From: GCA-001856825 sp038729485 | Lineage (GTDB): Archaea > Thermoplasmatota > Thermoplasmata > Thermoplasmatales > GCA-001856825 | Direction: 5' to 3' | Assembly: GCA_038729485.1 (NCBI GenBank) | Contig: JAVYRX010000004.1 | Location: 1-64,000 of the forward strand | DNA length: 64,000 nucleotides | Shown here: piece by piece, positions 25,886-35,102 of the stretch | How the letters are laid out: every line of letters starts with the position of its first letter | Numbering within the stretch: position 1 is the stretch's first letter | Notes under the pieces: generated by a model | What the model saw: the letters and a program-made list of their open reading frames with translations, nothing else | Database searches by the model: none | Told to the model about the DNA's origin: nothing | Translations under genes and position numbers: made by a program

Positions 25886-27972
25886 ATGTGCAGAAGGTAG
25901 TGGTACATTATTATTCCAATGAAGAGAATCGAAATTGTATTAACTACCTTTACCAGTGGATTTATTGCGGGTCCGGCAGTATCCTTTGTAGCGTCGCCTA
26001 CGGTATCTCCCACTACTGCAGCCTTATGAGCTTCTGAACCTTTGCCGCCGTAGTTGCCCTGTTCGATGTATTTCTTGGCATTGTCCCAGGCGCCACCTCC
26101 TACTGTCATCATTATTGCAAGGGGAAATCCAGAAATTATTACGCCCAGAAGGAGGCCACCGACTGCAAACGGACCAAGAAGGAAACCAGTGAGTATAGGC
26201 GTAAGTACGGCTATTAAAGCAGGTACCATGAGTTGCTTGAGAGCTTCCCTAGTAACTATATCAACCGCTTTTCCGTAATCTGGTTCCTCCTCGCCTGATA
26301 GTATCTTCGGCTTGCTCTTGAATTGTGCTCTAACCTCCTCAACTATTGCGGAAGCAGCTTTTCCTACTGCGTTCATTAGGTATGACGTGAAGAAGAACGG
26401 CAGTGATCCGCCGATAAGCAATCCTGCCACAACTATCGGGTTGTCCAGTTCAATGTTTGCAAACTGAGGGATAGAAGCTATCAGGGTTTTGAATGCAGCA
26501 AATAGTGTTAGTGCAGCGAGAGCTGCGCTCCCTATCGCGTAACCCTTGGTAACTGCTTTTGTCGTATTGCCTACAGCGTCAAGTGGATCTGTTACTTCTC
26601 TTCTCGTCTTTTCATCGAAACCAGACATTTCTGCAATTCCTCCCGCATTGTCTGTAATGGGGCCGTAGGAATCTATTGATATTATCATCCCGGTTGCCGA
26701 AAGCATGCTTGCAGCGGCTATGGCAATTCCATATAGGCCAAGTTGAGGATTGCTGCCAAATGAATAGTACGTTATTGTAAACGAGATCACTATTCCTGCC
26801 ACGATTACTATAGCCGGGATAAAGACAGCCTGGAGGCCGTATGCAAGACCTGTTATAATGTTTGTTCCAGTGCCGCTTACGGATGCTTTGGAGATCAATG
26901 AAACGGGCTTATACCTCTCTGAAGTATAATATTCTGTTTCATAGACGATTATTGCCATTATTATCATGCCGATTATGGCATCAAAGAATATCGCAAGGTT
27001 TCCCTTCATCAAATAGAAGTCTACGACGTAAAAGCCTATGGCAGAAAGAATCACCGTGACTGCTAAGCCCTTGTACATTGCTGTCATAATCCTCTGTTTC
27101 TCGCTCTTTTTTACAAAAAACGAGCCTATTATTGTGGCGATAATCGCCGTTCCTCCTATTGCAAGTGGAAGTATGACTGCAGCGCTCGTGATAAGCCTTG
27201 CCCCTGAGGTTGATGTATAAATCAAATATCCTAGGAGCATTGAGGCAAGTGCAGTAACTACATAGGTTTCAAAAAGATCTGCACCCATACCTGCGCAGTC
27301 TCCAACATTATCCCCTACGTTATCGGCGATAACTGCAGGGTTTCTCGGATCATCCTCAGGAATGCCTGCCTCTATTTTACCGACCAGATCGGCACCGACG
27401 TCTGCGCCTTTAGTGTAGATTCCACCCCCGACCCTTGCGAACAGACTGACGAGGGATGCCCCGAAGATGTATCCTATCATTTCCTCTGGGTTTTTAAACC
27501 ACATGTAAAATGCAATGAGACCTAAGAGAGCCAAGGAAGCTACCATCAGTCCTGTAACTGTTCCCCCTCTGAAAGCTAGTTTAATTGCAGGATTGAGTCC
27601 TTTCTTTGCTTCCACCGCAGTTCTAACGTTTGCTCTCACTGAAATATTCATTCCTATAAGCCCAGCGACCGCTGAACCAATTGAACCAACTAGGAACCCC
27701 AATGTAAGTTTCCAGGCAGTCGAAACCCCTGAAGATAGGTAGAAGGCAATGAAAATAATTATTGCAAGAATCACCGCAAAGATGAAAATGTTTGTGTACT
27801 GCCTTCTCATGAACGCGTTTGCTCCCTGTCTTATGGAAAGAGAAATTTTTTCAGCTTTTTCGTCAGTGACTGGAATTCTTAAGAGAAGGTAGCTTTGGAT
27901 CGCTGCATAAAGGATCCCTAATAGGGCGGCCACTAGAATAAATAGTTCCCAATAGAACAGGTTTGTAGCCAT
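25882..27972 (-). CDS. hppA: membrane-bound proton-translocating pyrophosphatase
   Basis: A 696-aa, ~16-helix enzyme that couples pyrophosphate hydrolysis to cation pumping across the membrane. The core 'GADVGADLVGKIEAGIPEDD' and later 'DNAGGIAEMSGF' bind Mg-PPi. In 'GNTTKAVTKGYAIGSAA' the residue after GNTT is Lys, the state of K+-independent enzymes (K+-dependent ones carry Ala), so I expect a K+-independent H+ pump. Convergent with folP, overlapping by 4 bp. TATTATTAA lies ~25 bp before the ATG. Confidence 0.95.
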   Translation of the reverse strand: MATNLFYWELFILVAALLGILYAAIQSYLLLRIPVTDEKAEKISLSIRQGANAFMRRQYTNIFIFAVILAIIIFIAFYLSSGVSTAWKLTLGFLVGSIGSAVAGLIGMNISVRANVRTAVEAKKGLNPAIKLAFRGGTVTGLMVASLALLGLIAFYMWFKNPEEMIGYIFGASLVSLFARVGGGIYTKGADVGADLVGKIEAGIPEDDPRNPAVIADNVGDNVGDCAGMGADLFETYVVTALASMLLGYLIYTSTSGARLITSAAVILPLAIGGTAIIATIIGSFFVKKSEKQRIMTAMYKGLAVTVILSAIGFYVVDFYLMKGNLAIFFDAIIGMIIMAIIVYETEYYTSERYKPVSLISKASVSGTGTNIITGLAYGLQAVFIPAIVIVAGIVISFTITYYSFGSNPQLGLYGIAIAAASMLSATGMIISIDSYGPITDNAGGIAEMSGFDEKTRREVTDPLDAVGNTTKAVTKGYAIGSAALAALTLFAAFKTLIASIPQFANIELDNPIVVAGLLIGGSLPFFFTSYLMNAVGKAASAIVEEVRAQFKSKPKILSGEEEPDYGKAVDIVTREALKQLMVPALIAVLTPILTGFLLGPFAVGGLLLGVIISGFPLAIMMTVGGGAWDNAKKYIEQGNYGGKGSEAHKAAVVGDTVGDATKDTAGPAINPLVKVVNTISILFIGIIMYHYLLHI

Positions 27973-28084
27973 AGAATGGAAATCTCAGAACGTTAATAAT
28001 ATTTTTCCCTAATGCATCACATCGATGCCTGGATTTGCAAGGTAAATTTCAGTATTATAAATTGAAAATGAGGAGCTAAATGTC

Positions 28085-28462
28085 TCAAAATGTTTGGGAG
28101 ACGCGAATCTTATTTCTATCTATCTTCATACCTCTCGGAGTTACTATAAGGTACTTATTCCCAAGAGCGACTACGTCTCCTCCGTTGTCAGTTGCAGCCC
28201 GTTTCAACTCGCTAACTATTCTTCTCAGTTGAAGCTCATCCGACTGTACGGACCCGTAATCCAATATCAAGACATCTCCATTAAGAACGACCTCATTGAA
28301 TTGTGGTATTTCTTCAAATTTCTGAAGTTCGCCAATCTTTACTGAAGTACCCGCACCGGGTTCATCGGAGAATTGATATTCGTTAAGGTCTATATATTTT
28401 CTCGGTTCTTTGGGCGGTCTGTCCGTTCTAATAACTGTTTTTTTCCTGAATGTCATCGGCAT
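28085..28462 (-). CDS. sepF: cell division protein SepF (archaeal)
   Basis: A 125-aa protein with the compact SepF fold ('EVVLNGDVLILDYGSVQSDE', then 'AATDNGGDVVALGNKYLIVT'). Archaeal SepF dimers anchor FtsZ to the membrane. The N-terminal ~45 residues are basic and then acidic, a linker region; an amphipathic membrane-binding helix at the extreme N-terminus is not obvious. The ATG is preceded by AGGTGA at an 8-9 nt spacing. FtsZ is in this window at 40.9 kb, so the FtsZ/SepF pair is present but unlinked. Confidence 0.82.
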   Translation of the reverse strand: MPMTFRKKTVIRTDRPPKEPRKYIDLNEYQFSDEPGAGTSVKIGELQKFEEIPQFNEVVLNGDVLILDYGSVQSDELQLRRIVSELKRAATDNGGDVVALGNKYLIVTPRGMKIDRNKIRVSQTF

Positions 28463-28638
28463 CTAAAGGGTCACCTACTAACAAATAGACTACTTATTAA
28501 TTAATATTTTCATATTCTTTTGGACATGGAGGCCGCTTTCTCACATTTCCCAATGATCTATTGGCTTCTACATAGCACAATCCCCTCAATGACTAAATGT
28601 TACAGAAAAATATTTTTGTAGGCAGTAATAAGGTGTTA

Positions 28639-28740
28639 CCCGGCTTAGCTCAGTTGGAAGAGCGGTGGACTGTAGAGGGAAAGCGCGTCGGCGCAACCGC
28701 CGCTATCCACAGGTCGCTGGTTCAAATCCGGCAGCCGGGA
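28639..28740 (+). tRNA. tRNA-Tyr (anticodon GTA) with intron
   Basis: Acceptor CCCGGCT/AGCCGGG with discriminator A; D-arm GCTC/GAGC; anticodon stem GTGGA/TCCAC; anticodon GTA at 28672-28674; T-arm GCTGG-TTCAAAT-CCGGC. An intron of ~29 bases (about 28676-28704) follows position 37, the canonical site, and can form the archaeal bulge-helix-bulge cut by tRNA endonuclease. CCA is not encoded. A TATA-like AAAAATATTTTT at 28605-28616 fits a promoter. Confidence 0.95.
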
Positions 28741-29090
28741 TTAAAATTCAGATTTAGGGGTTCATGTAATATTGGTTGTATAAAAGTAAACATTTTGGTT
28801 GTTCGGATCGTATTTCCAATAATTCTATAATTTTTAGGTACTGCCGCCTTTTCTTCTGAATTAGGTATTATCTTGAAGTTCTAGGCCTTGGGTTATATCA
28901 ATTCCTTTTTTGTAAGAAGAATCTTGGCTGAAGAAAACAAGGCTTGCCTTTTGGTGCGTTTTAATTTAAGCTTTGCCTAATTTTTATAGGCATCCATGAA
29001 AATGATGAAATATCTTAAATGAAATTGATAGAGACCAGGATTTGTAATTTCCTGTGAAAATATTAATAACTACAAAGGCTTTAGGAGAAC
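28741..29090. other. intergenic region
   Basis: About 350 AT-rich bases after tRNA-Tyr. I see no open frame or RNA motif. The last 60 bases would contain the promoter of the DUF981 gene (AAAATATTAATAAC, ~29055-29068, about 29 bp before the ATG). Confidence 0.45.
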
Positions 29091-29702
29091 ATGGCTTTCA
29101 TAGACGATCTTGCTCTAGAGCTATTTACGCTGTCGCTTGTCGGGGTCGTATCCATATATCTGACTGGCTATGCGTACATCTACTACAGAAAGGGAATGAA
29201 GGACGTAGAAAAAGTCATGAAACCAGGGGCCTTTATTCTCGCCATTCTCGGCTTCATTGTGACTATTATGGGAATTTACGGAGAGATGACCTGGCCTCTT
29301 CCTGGCAGTTATAACATACTTTTCTACGATCCCTACCTGTTGTTCGGAATTGTCCTCCTTGCTGTTTCCTTGTCTATTATACTGGGACAAAAACTTCAGT
29401 TTTCAGGCATTCTGGCATTTTTCTCAGGACTGATTGCACTATACTATGGCGCCAACGCGTATCTCGACAAGATGACATCCAGCCCCATTGCTATGCTTGG
29501 TCTTTACATTTCATTCGGTCTCACGGGAGTTTTCACATATCCATCAACGCTGATTTACGACATTCTGCCTTCAAAGGACAAGGTCTCTAAACTATGGACA
29601 GTCGTTCTAATACTGTTCTGGATTGGACTCTTGATTTCAACGGTTCTTTCTGCATTGACAGCCATTGAAGCTGTTCCTCAGCATTTGCTTTCTCCGCCCT
29701 AA
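29091..29702 (+). CDS. DUF981 family membrane protein
   Basis: A 203-aa protein with six or seven hydrophobic helices, matching DUF981 with its pattern 'GAFILAILGFIVTIMGIYGE' and 'YDPYLLFGIVLLAVSLSI'. It is an archaeal family of unknown function. An AT-rich promoter-like stretch lies before the ATG and a T-rich stretch (TTCTTTTATTTATTTG) directly after the stop. No operon partner is apparent. Confidence 0.72.
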   Translation: MAFIDDLALELFTLSLVGVVSIYLTGYAYIYYRKGMKDVEKVMKPGAFILAILGFIVTIMGIYGEMTWPLPGSYNILFYDPYLLFGIVLLAVSLSIILGQKLQFSGILAFFSGLIALYYGANAYLDKMTSSPIAMLGLYISFGLTGVFTYPSTLIYDILPSKDKVSKLWTVVLILFWIGLLISTVLSALTAIEAVPQHLLSPP

Positions 29703-29816
29703 GATTCTTTTATTTATTTGATATTTTTTAAAATTATTGTAACTAGCATTTTAAAAATATTAGGAAAAATTATGGGTTAACAGAAACCCATAAATTTTAG
29801 ACCAAGCAAAAACACC

Positions 29817-30077
29817 TCAAAATATTTTCATCGATTCGTACACCCTATGCGATGTCGGTGGATTTACATCCGACAAAAGTTTCTCCATGGCTGCTTTGCT
29901 AGGGGCTTCCCAGTTGCAAACTGCCCTATTTTGCTCGGGAATTGCGTTCACAGATTTCAAAGAAAATCCTTGGGGCAGCTTAGAGTTCCTAGCCATGTCA
30001 ACTATCCCACCAACCACTTTTAGGACGGCTTCTCCGTCCTGAGGTTTCCAAGTGTGTTCAACTATTAAGTTTGTCAT
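29817..30077 (-). CDS. small conserved protein, possibly ferredoxin-fold (DUF3303/DUF4242-like)
   Basis: An 86-aa protein starting at the ATG at 30077 (a TTG three codons upstream is less likely). The sequence has the strand-helix-strand rhythm of small alpha/beta-barrel stress proteins: 'LIVEHTWKPQDGEAVLKVV', then 'NAIPEQNRAVCNWEAPSKAA' and 'LLSDVNPP'. The family assignment is tentative. It is divergent from an HTH-10 regulator, whose palindromic site lies in the shared region. The regulator's own 'CIWEAPLVYIEG' resembles its 'CNWEAP', but this may be chance. Confidence 0.55.
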   Translation of the reverse strand: MTNLIVEHTWKPQDGEAVLKVVGGIVDMARNSKLPQGFSLKSVNAIPEQNRAVCNWEAPSKAAMEKLLSDVNPPTSHRVYESMKIF

Positions 30078-30116
30078 TTTTACCAAGTCAGTATACAGTA
30101 ATGTGAGAAATATATT

Positions 30117-30136
30117 GTACCGGTCATGATTGGTAC
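30117..30136. promoter_or_regulatory. palindromic operator before the HTH-10 regulator
   Basis: GTACCGGTCATGATTGGTAC is a 20-bp near-palindrome (16 of 20 positions symmetric) that ends three bases before the regulator's ATG at 30140 and just after its TATA-like AAATATATT. Its position, blocking a leaderless start, fits an autoregulatory operator. The regulator that binds it is inferred. Confidence 0.5.
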
Positions 30137-30139
30137 CCT

Positions 30140-30850
30140 ATGGAAAGAATAGAATTCATTTCAAAAAACGACATGCCATTTTGTTCCCTGTCGAAAGAGT
30201 TTCCCGAAATCAAATTTTTCAGGTGGTGCAATTCGGCCGTTGACTATCTTGAATTCTATGGGAATATGGACGACATACAGGACCTAGAAAAGGCACTGCC
30301 TACTGTTGCAAGATCCATAGGTAGCAAGGTCGTTTACAGGTCAGTATACGGGGGATCCTTGACAGTCATGTTCTCTTGCAGGTGCACTTTGGAAAACTCA
30401 ACCATCAGCATGGCTGAAGAATCTGGATGTATTTGGGAGGCACCTCTAGTATACATTGAAGGAATGGAGCACATAAACGTACTATCCATCGGAAATTCCT
30501 ATTCAGAAAAATTGTTTTCAATGCTCGAGAGCATCGGTGAAGTCAAAATCGCTAAGAAAACAGTTGTCACGTCAGGCAATTTCCGCGATTCGTTCTTCAT
30601 AAGGCTCTCAGATTTATTCGGGAAGATGACAGAATCTCAGATAAGGTCACTTCAGTTGGCGATTAGAGCCGGCTATTTTTCAATACCCAGAAGGGAAGAT
30701 TTAGACGGCATCTCGAAGACACTTGGAATTTCAAAATCAACAGCGGAAGAACACTTGAATAGGGCAAGGAACAAGCTTATGTCTTCGATTGAGCCATACC
30801 TCGACCTATACATCTCCACTATCGGAAATGCCAGGGAAGGCGAAATCTGA
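30140..30850 (+). CDS. HTH-10 (bacterio-opsin activator-like) transcription regulator
   Basis: A 236-aa protein. Residues 1-160 form a sensor-like domain without a recognised ligand motif, and residues ~165-216 the HTH_10 domain: 'MTESQIRSLQLAIRAGYF' then 'LGISKSTAEEHLNRARNKLM', typical of Bat/bacterio-opsin activator relatives in archaea. Several Cys residues (C16, C30, C78, C80, C98 region) in the sensor might bind metal or sense redox; this is speculation. It probably regulates the divergent small gene and itself through the palindrome in the 62-bp gap. Confidence 0.78.
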   Translation: MERIEFISKNDMPFCSLSKEFPEIKFFRWCNSAVDYLEFYGNMDDIQDLEKALPTVARSIGSKVVYRSVYGGSLTVMFSCRCTLENSTISMAEESGCIWEAPLVYIEGMEHINVLSIGNSYSEKLFSMLESIGEVKIAKKTVVTSGNFRDSFFIRLSDLFGKMTESQIRSLQLAIRAGYFSIPRREDLDGISKTLGISKSTAEEHLNRARNKLMSSIEPYLDLYISTIGNAREGEI

Positions 30851-30863
30851 CTATCTAGGGAAA

Positions 30864-32321
30864 TTAGAATGACCTGTTGGTATAATTTGGAGGTTCTGAC
30901 ATAAGGATAACATTGTGTGGATGACTTTCTACTATTCCAGCCTGCGTCAGCACAATGAATTTGGTGTTTTTGCGGAGTTCCTCTATGCTGGGGGAGCCCG
31001 TATAGCCCATGCCGGACTTCAGTCCTCCGATAATCTGGAACATGGTGTCCGCCACCTTTCCCTTATATGGGACGGCGCCCTCAACTCCTTCGGGGACAAA
31101 TTTGTTTGCCCCAATCTTCCCGTATCTATCATTTTCGCTGCTTGTAATCGCTCCTAAAGAGCCCATGCCCCTGTACGTCTTGTACCTTCTCCCGGAGATA
31201 TTTATTTCCGTTCCTGGAGCTTCGTCGGTTCCAGCCAAAAGAGAACCAAGCATTACCGTGCTGGCTCCCGCCGCTAGCGCCTTCACGACGTCTCCGGAAT
31301 ATCTAATGCCTCCATCAGCTATTACAGGTATTCCGTGGGCTTCAGCAACTTCAGCCGTTTCCGTGATAGCTGTTAGCTGAGGCACCCCGATTCCAGCTAC
31401 TATGCGAGTAGTACATATAGAACCTGGCCCTATCCCAGTTCTGAGCCCATCAACCTCGGCCGCAATTAAATCCTCCGCTGCCTTTGCTGTTGCAATGTTT
31501 CCTGCAATCAATTCAATGTCTATCTCTTTCCTCATCCGCCGTACAGAATCTATGAGGTTCAAGTTGTGACCGTGGGCGCTATCAACCACAATGACATCAG
31601 CCCCGGCCTTCTCCAGCATCTTAGCTCTTTCAATGTCAAATGGCCCAACCGCAGCCCCGACCAAAAGCTTGCCCTCCTCGTCCCTTGCCGCTTCTGGATA
31701 CATTTCCCTTTTCATTATGTCCTTTGCAGTTATGAGGCCAACAAGATTTCCACTATCATCAACCAATGGCAGTTTTTCTATTTTCTTCTCTCTCATTATG
31801 GAGAGCGCCTCTTCCATCGTTATCACGTCCCTTCCTGTGATTACTTTTTTAGTCATTACGTCGCCAACTTTGTTACCAGATCCCTTGAGGAATCTCACGT
31901 CCCTGTTTGTGAGAATGCCTTTTAAAACCTTATTCTCAACTACTGGAAGCCCCGCTATATGCTTTTCAGTCATCAGCTTCATTGCCTCTTCGATCGTCGT
32001 ACTTGGTGAAACGGTATACAGCTCCCTGATTATCAAGGCCTCCTCTCTCTTTACCCTCTTTATCATTTCCACTTGAGCTTCCCTTTTGTTGTTTCTATGA
32101 ATTATCCCAATGCCGCCGAGTCTTGCCATAGCGATGGCCATTTCTGTCTCTGTAACGGTATCCATAGGTGATGAAACCACCGGTATGTTCAACTTTATGC
32201 GTCGAGAAAGGAAAGATTCAACATTCACCTGACTGGGTTCAACCCTACTTGGCCCTGGGAGGACGAGTACATCATCATAGGTGTAGCCAATTTTTGCCTC
32301 TTCAAGTTTCGATACAAACAT
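30864..32321 (-). CDS. guaB: IMP dehydrogenase
   Basis: A 485-aa enzyme that oxidises IMP to XMP with NAD+, the committed step to GMP. A tandem CBS pair (~95-205, 'LYTVSPSTTIEEAMKL' and 'VITMEEALSIMREKKIEKLP') interrupts the barrel. The catalytic Cys lies in 'GIGPGSICTTRIVAG', and 'DGGIRYSGDVVKALAAGA' binds phosphate. The flap 'YRGMGSLGA' is present. TATA-like CATTTTATTA lies ~24 bp before the ATG. It converges on the HTH-10 regulator gene. Confidence 0.96.
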   Translation of the reverse strand: MFVSKLEEAKIGYTYDDVLVLPGPSRVEPSQVNVESFLSRRIKLNIPVVSSPMDTVTETEMAIAMARLGGIGIIHRNNKREAQVEMIKRVKREEALIIRELYTVSPSTTIEEAMKLMTEKHIAGLPVVENKVLKGILTNRDVRFLKGSGNKVGDVMTKKVITGRDVITMEEALSIMREKKIEKLPLVDDSGNLVGLITAKDIMKREMYPEAARDEEGKLLVGAAVGPFDIERAKMLEKAGADVIVVDSAHGHNLNLIDSVRRMRKEIDIELIAGNIATAKAAEDLIAAEVDGLRTGIGPGSICTTRIVAGIGVPQLTAITETAEVAEAHGIPVIADGGIRYSGDVVKALAAGASTVMLGSLLAGTDEAPGTEINISGRRYKTYRGMGSLGAITSSENDRYGKIGANKFVPEGVEGAVPYKGKVADTMFQIIGGLKSGMGYTGSPSIEELRKNTKFIVLTQAGIVESHPHNVILMSEPPNYTNRSF

Positions 32322-32427
32322 AGAAAGGTAATATAAATCCTAATAAAATGTTATGTGCTCCTAGAAATAAAGCGCTTAGGATAATAAGCCTATAAACTTT
32401 TTTATATCTTGATGAAATAAGCGTTTA

Positions 32428-32509
32428 CAGGGGAGCTCGCGAAGGCGGGCTGAGAGGATCGAAAGGATCGACCCTTCTAACCTGATCCAGATAATACTGG
32501 CGGAGGGAG
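32428..32509 (+). ncRNA. TPP riboswitch (THI element)
   Basis: The conserved thiamine pyrophosphate aptamer blocks are in order: GGGGAGC, CTGAGA (32450-32455), ACCCTT (32471-32476), CCTGATC (32481-32487) and ATAATACTGGCGGAGGGA (32491-32508). The stems CTCGC/GCGGG, GATC/GATC and CCAG/CTGG can be drawn. Archaeal TPP elements are known from Thermoplasma. The GGAGGGA at the 3' end doubles as the Shine-Dalgarno of the next gene, four bases before the ATG, so ligand binding would be expected to shut off translation. A TTTTTTATATC box lies at ~32398-32408. Confidence 0.92.
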
Positions 32510-32512
32510 AAG

Positions 32513-33607
32513 ATGAGTGAAAGTTTAGTAAAGAAAAAATTGGACTACAGAGTTTTGATTGTAGTAGGAATAGTGATCGTAGCAGGGGTTCTCGTCTACA
32601 TGGAATATCCGGAGATTGTAAGTCAATATACTCCGACAATAACGATACTCACGTACCCTTCATTCTTTCAGTCTGGTGAGAACCCTAATGCAACTCTCAA
32701 GTATATAGTAGGAAACTTCGAAAAATGGTATGACGTAAATGTGAGGATTGTTACCTCATCTGGTGACTTGTATCAGCAGGTATTAGAGAATCACGGCAAA
32801 GGCTACGACATCGTGATCGGCCTAAACAACATAGATTCATACCTAGCAGCCAACAGTGGATTGTTCTACAAATTCAGCGTGAGTAATGAGTCCTACTTAA
32901 ATAGAACGATATTCACTTTCATTCAGGGGAACGGCTTTGTCATACCGTATGAATATTCTGCACTTACTACGGACTATAATTTCTCAGGTCCAATTCCAGT
33001 GAGCATCATAAATAATTTGACTTATCAAGATCTCTACAATGCTACGATTGCGAAACAATACATAGTGGAGAATCCGATAAGCATCAATGGGCAGGATTTT
33101 CTCCTCGGGCAGATAGCGTTCTATCAGAACATACTGGGGCAAAATTGGACAACATTCTGGAACAATTCCCCTGCCATTACGATAACAAAAGATTGGGATT
33201 CTGGATTCAGTCAATTCGAAGAAGGTAGCGCACAGATGTTCTTCTCTTATCAGACAGATCCATCTTACAATCAATATTTCAATTACTCAAGAATTGGCAC
33301 AACTCCATTCCATTACCAGGGCAAGGATTATGCCTGGATCCAGGTATTAAGCCTAGGCATTCTAAACTCTTCTAAATATAAGAGTCTGGACATGAAATTC
33401 GTTGATTGGTTCCTAGGGAGCCAGGTACAGTCATTGATTCCACTCAATGAATGGATGTATCCTGCGAACGTGGAGGCAGTGATACCTTCAGTTTATTCGG
33501 TGAATCCCCCAATATCTGAAATCATTCCGTTAAATTCATATTTGAACATAAGCCAGGCAGCTAAGAACTTGCCCAACTGGATTCTGGAATGGAATAGAAT
33601 TGAATAG
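32513..33607 (+). CDS. thiB: thiamine ABC transporter, substrate-binding protein
   Basis: A 364-aa binding protein with an N-terminal membrane anchor (~residues 13-30) and a type-2 periplasmic fold ('TILTYPSFFQSG', 'GYDIVIGLNNIDSYLA', 'VIPYEYSALTTDYN'), resembling ThiB/TbpA-family proteins. The TPP riboswitch directly upstream supports a thiamine (or TPP) ligand. It is anchored, as expected without a periplasm. The permease gene overlaps its last 8 bp. Confidence 0.87.
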   Translation: MSESLVKKKLDYRVLIVVGIVIVAGVLVYMEYPEIVSQYTPTITILTYPSFFQSGENPNATLKYIVGNFEKWYDVNVRIVTSSGDLYQQVLENHGKGYDIVIGLNNIDSYLAANSGLFYKFSVSNESYLNRTIFTFIQGNGFVIPYEYSALTTDYNFSGPIPVSIINNLTYQDLYNATIAKQYIVENPISINGQDFLLGQIAFYQNILGQNWTTFWNNSPAITITKDWDSGFSQFEEGSAQMFFSYQTDPSYNQYFNYSRIGTTPFHYQGKDYAWIQVLSLGILNSSKYKSLDMKFVDWFLGSQVQSLIPLNEWMYPANVEAVIPSVYSVNPPISEIIPLNSYLNISQAAKNLPNWILEWNRIE

Positions 33608-35102
33608 AAATGCCATCTTTCCCATTGTTACATTTGTCTCCTATTCCCTTCTTGTATTAGTAATACCTCTATCCTTCCTGGTAAATTCCGCACTGCATGT
33701 GTCAATTTCCCAACTGCTGCTTTCTGCATTGGCTGATGCTACCAAGCAGTCATTCCTTCAGGCAACTGTCTCTACCCTCATAGCGCTGGCATTCGGGATA
33801 CCCGTTGGTATGCTTTTGACAGTCTACAACGGCAGGGGAAAAAGAGTGATAGTTTCACTCCTTCTCGTTACCTACGTTATGCCGGGGATTGTGATGGCGC
33901 TTGGCATCATATCACTCTTTGGCTACTCCTCGAGGTTTTGGGAAATCATATACGGGAATGTTGCCTACAATTCTCCATTAATTGCCGTACTTTCATATTC
34001 CACGGGAAGCGTGACGAACATACAGGAGGTTTATTCTGCCCAGGTTCTGGGTGCTTCCGATAAGGAAATTTTCAGGAGATTTTATCTGAGAAATCTTTCT
34101 AGAGGCGGTCTGCTTGGAGCTATAATGACGTTCATCCTTAGCTTTGAGGGTTTTAGCCTCCCGTTGATAGTAGGGGGTCCGAAATACACAACGATTGAAG
34201 TCCTGATATACGAGTTCAAAAGTATCTTTCCATCATTTGTGTCTTCCCCATTCTCAAATGCGTCATTTGCAGGTCTTGTCCAGATTTTAATTCTCTTGAT
34301 ACCGTTATATCTTTATGTGATTGTCAGAACGGAGACGTTGCGTGGTTCCTCCAGTCTGCAGAATCCGTTCTTGAGATACAAATTAATTTCTCTCCTTTTA
34401 CTGATAGTTTACATTTTTTTCATCTATGGCCCACTTTTCTCTATGTTTCTGAAATATCCCCCGTGGGATATAAATTTTTCACAGATAGCCACGAGGCTGC
34501 AGGTGCCAATTTACAGCCTAATTTCAAATACGTTACTCTTTTCATTTGCGAGCACCTTCATCTCCTTTATCGTGTCAACATTTCTGGTGATATATGGGTA
34601 TGGTAGATTGGCTAATCTATTTCTGCTACTTCCTTTGATATTTTCCCCCGTTACACTTGCTCTCTCCTTCTTCCTTTTTTATGGTTCCTATTTTCCGACC
34701 AGCATCCTGGTAATAGGAATTTTTGCTGTATCTGTGATACCAATAACTTTTAGAATGCTTGGGCAGTCCATTGCCACCATACCTGCATCAGAGCGCTCTT
34801 CTTCGATGGTACTTGGAGATGGTCCTATCTCCTCCTTTTTCAGGGTTCAGCTGCCGAGGATTAAGGTCGAGGTGTCCACAATACTTTCAATCGCATTCAT
34901 AACAGTGATGGGTCAATTTGCGTCAATAGCTACTGTTTATACCCCTTCAACAGAGACCCTCACCATAGGAATTTACAATTTGCTCGCATTAAGGGATCTA
35001 ACAGGGACGTATGGATTGACAGAGATTTTTCTGATTGTAATATTTATTTCCTCATACGTAATAAACGCATTCGGGCGGAGTGGTATTGGTGGAAAGGCTT
35101 AG
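33600..35102 (+). CDS. thiP: thiamine ABC transporter, permease
   Basis: A 500-aa fused permease with ~12 helices in two copies of the binding-protein-dependent transport domain, like ThiP. The two EAA-type loops appear as 'AQVLGASDKEIFRRFYL' and 'SMVLGDGPISSFFRVQLP', which contact the ATPase. The initiation codon is TTG at 33600, overlapping the end of thiB. The next gene also overlaps, so the three components are translationally linked. Confidence 0.87.
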   Translation: MNRNAIFPIVTFVSYSLLVLVIPLSFLVNSALHVSISQLLLSALADATKQSFLQATVSTLIALAFGIPVGMLLTVYNGRGKRVIVSLLLVTYVMPGIVMALGIISLFGYSSRFWEIIYGNVAYNSPLIAVLSYSTGSVTNIQEVYSAQVLGASDKEIFRRFYLRNLSRGGLLGAIMTFILSFEGFSLPLIVGGPKYTTIEVLIYEFKSIFPSFVSSPFSNASFAGLVQILILLIPLYLYVIVRTETLRGSSSLQNPFLRYKLISLLLLIVYIFFIYGPLFSMFLKYPPWDINFSQIATRLQVPIYSLISNTLLFSFASTFISFIVSTFLVIYGYGRLANLFLLLPLIFSPVTLALSFFLFYGSYFPTSILVIGIFAVSVIPITFRMLGQSIATIPASERSSSMVLGDGPISSFFRVQLPRIKVEVSTILSIAFITVMGQFASIATVYTPSTETLTIGIYNLLALRDLTGTYGLTEIFLIVIFISSYVINAFGRSGIGGKA

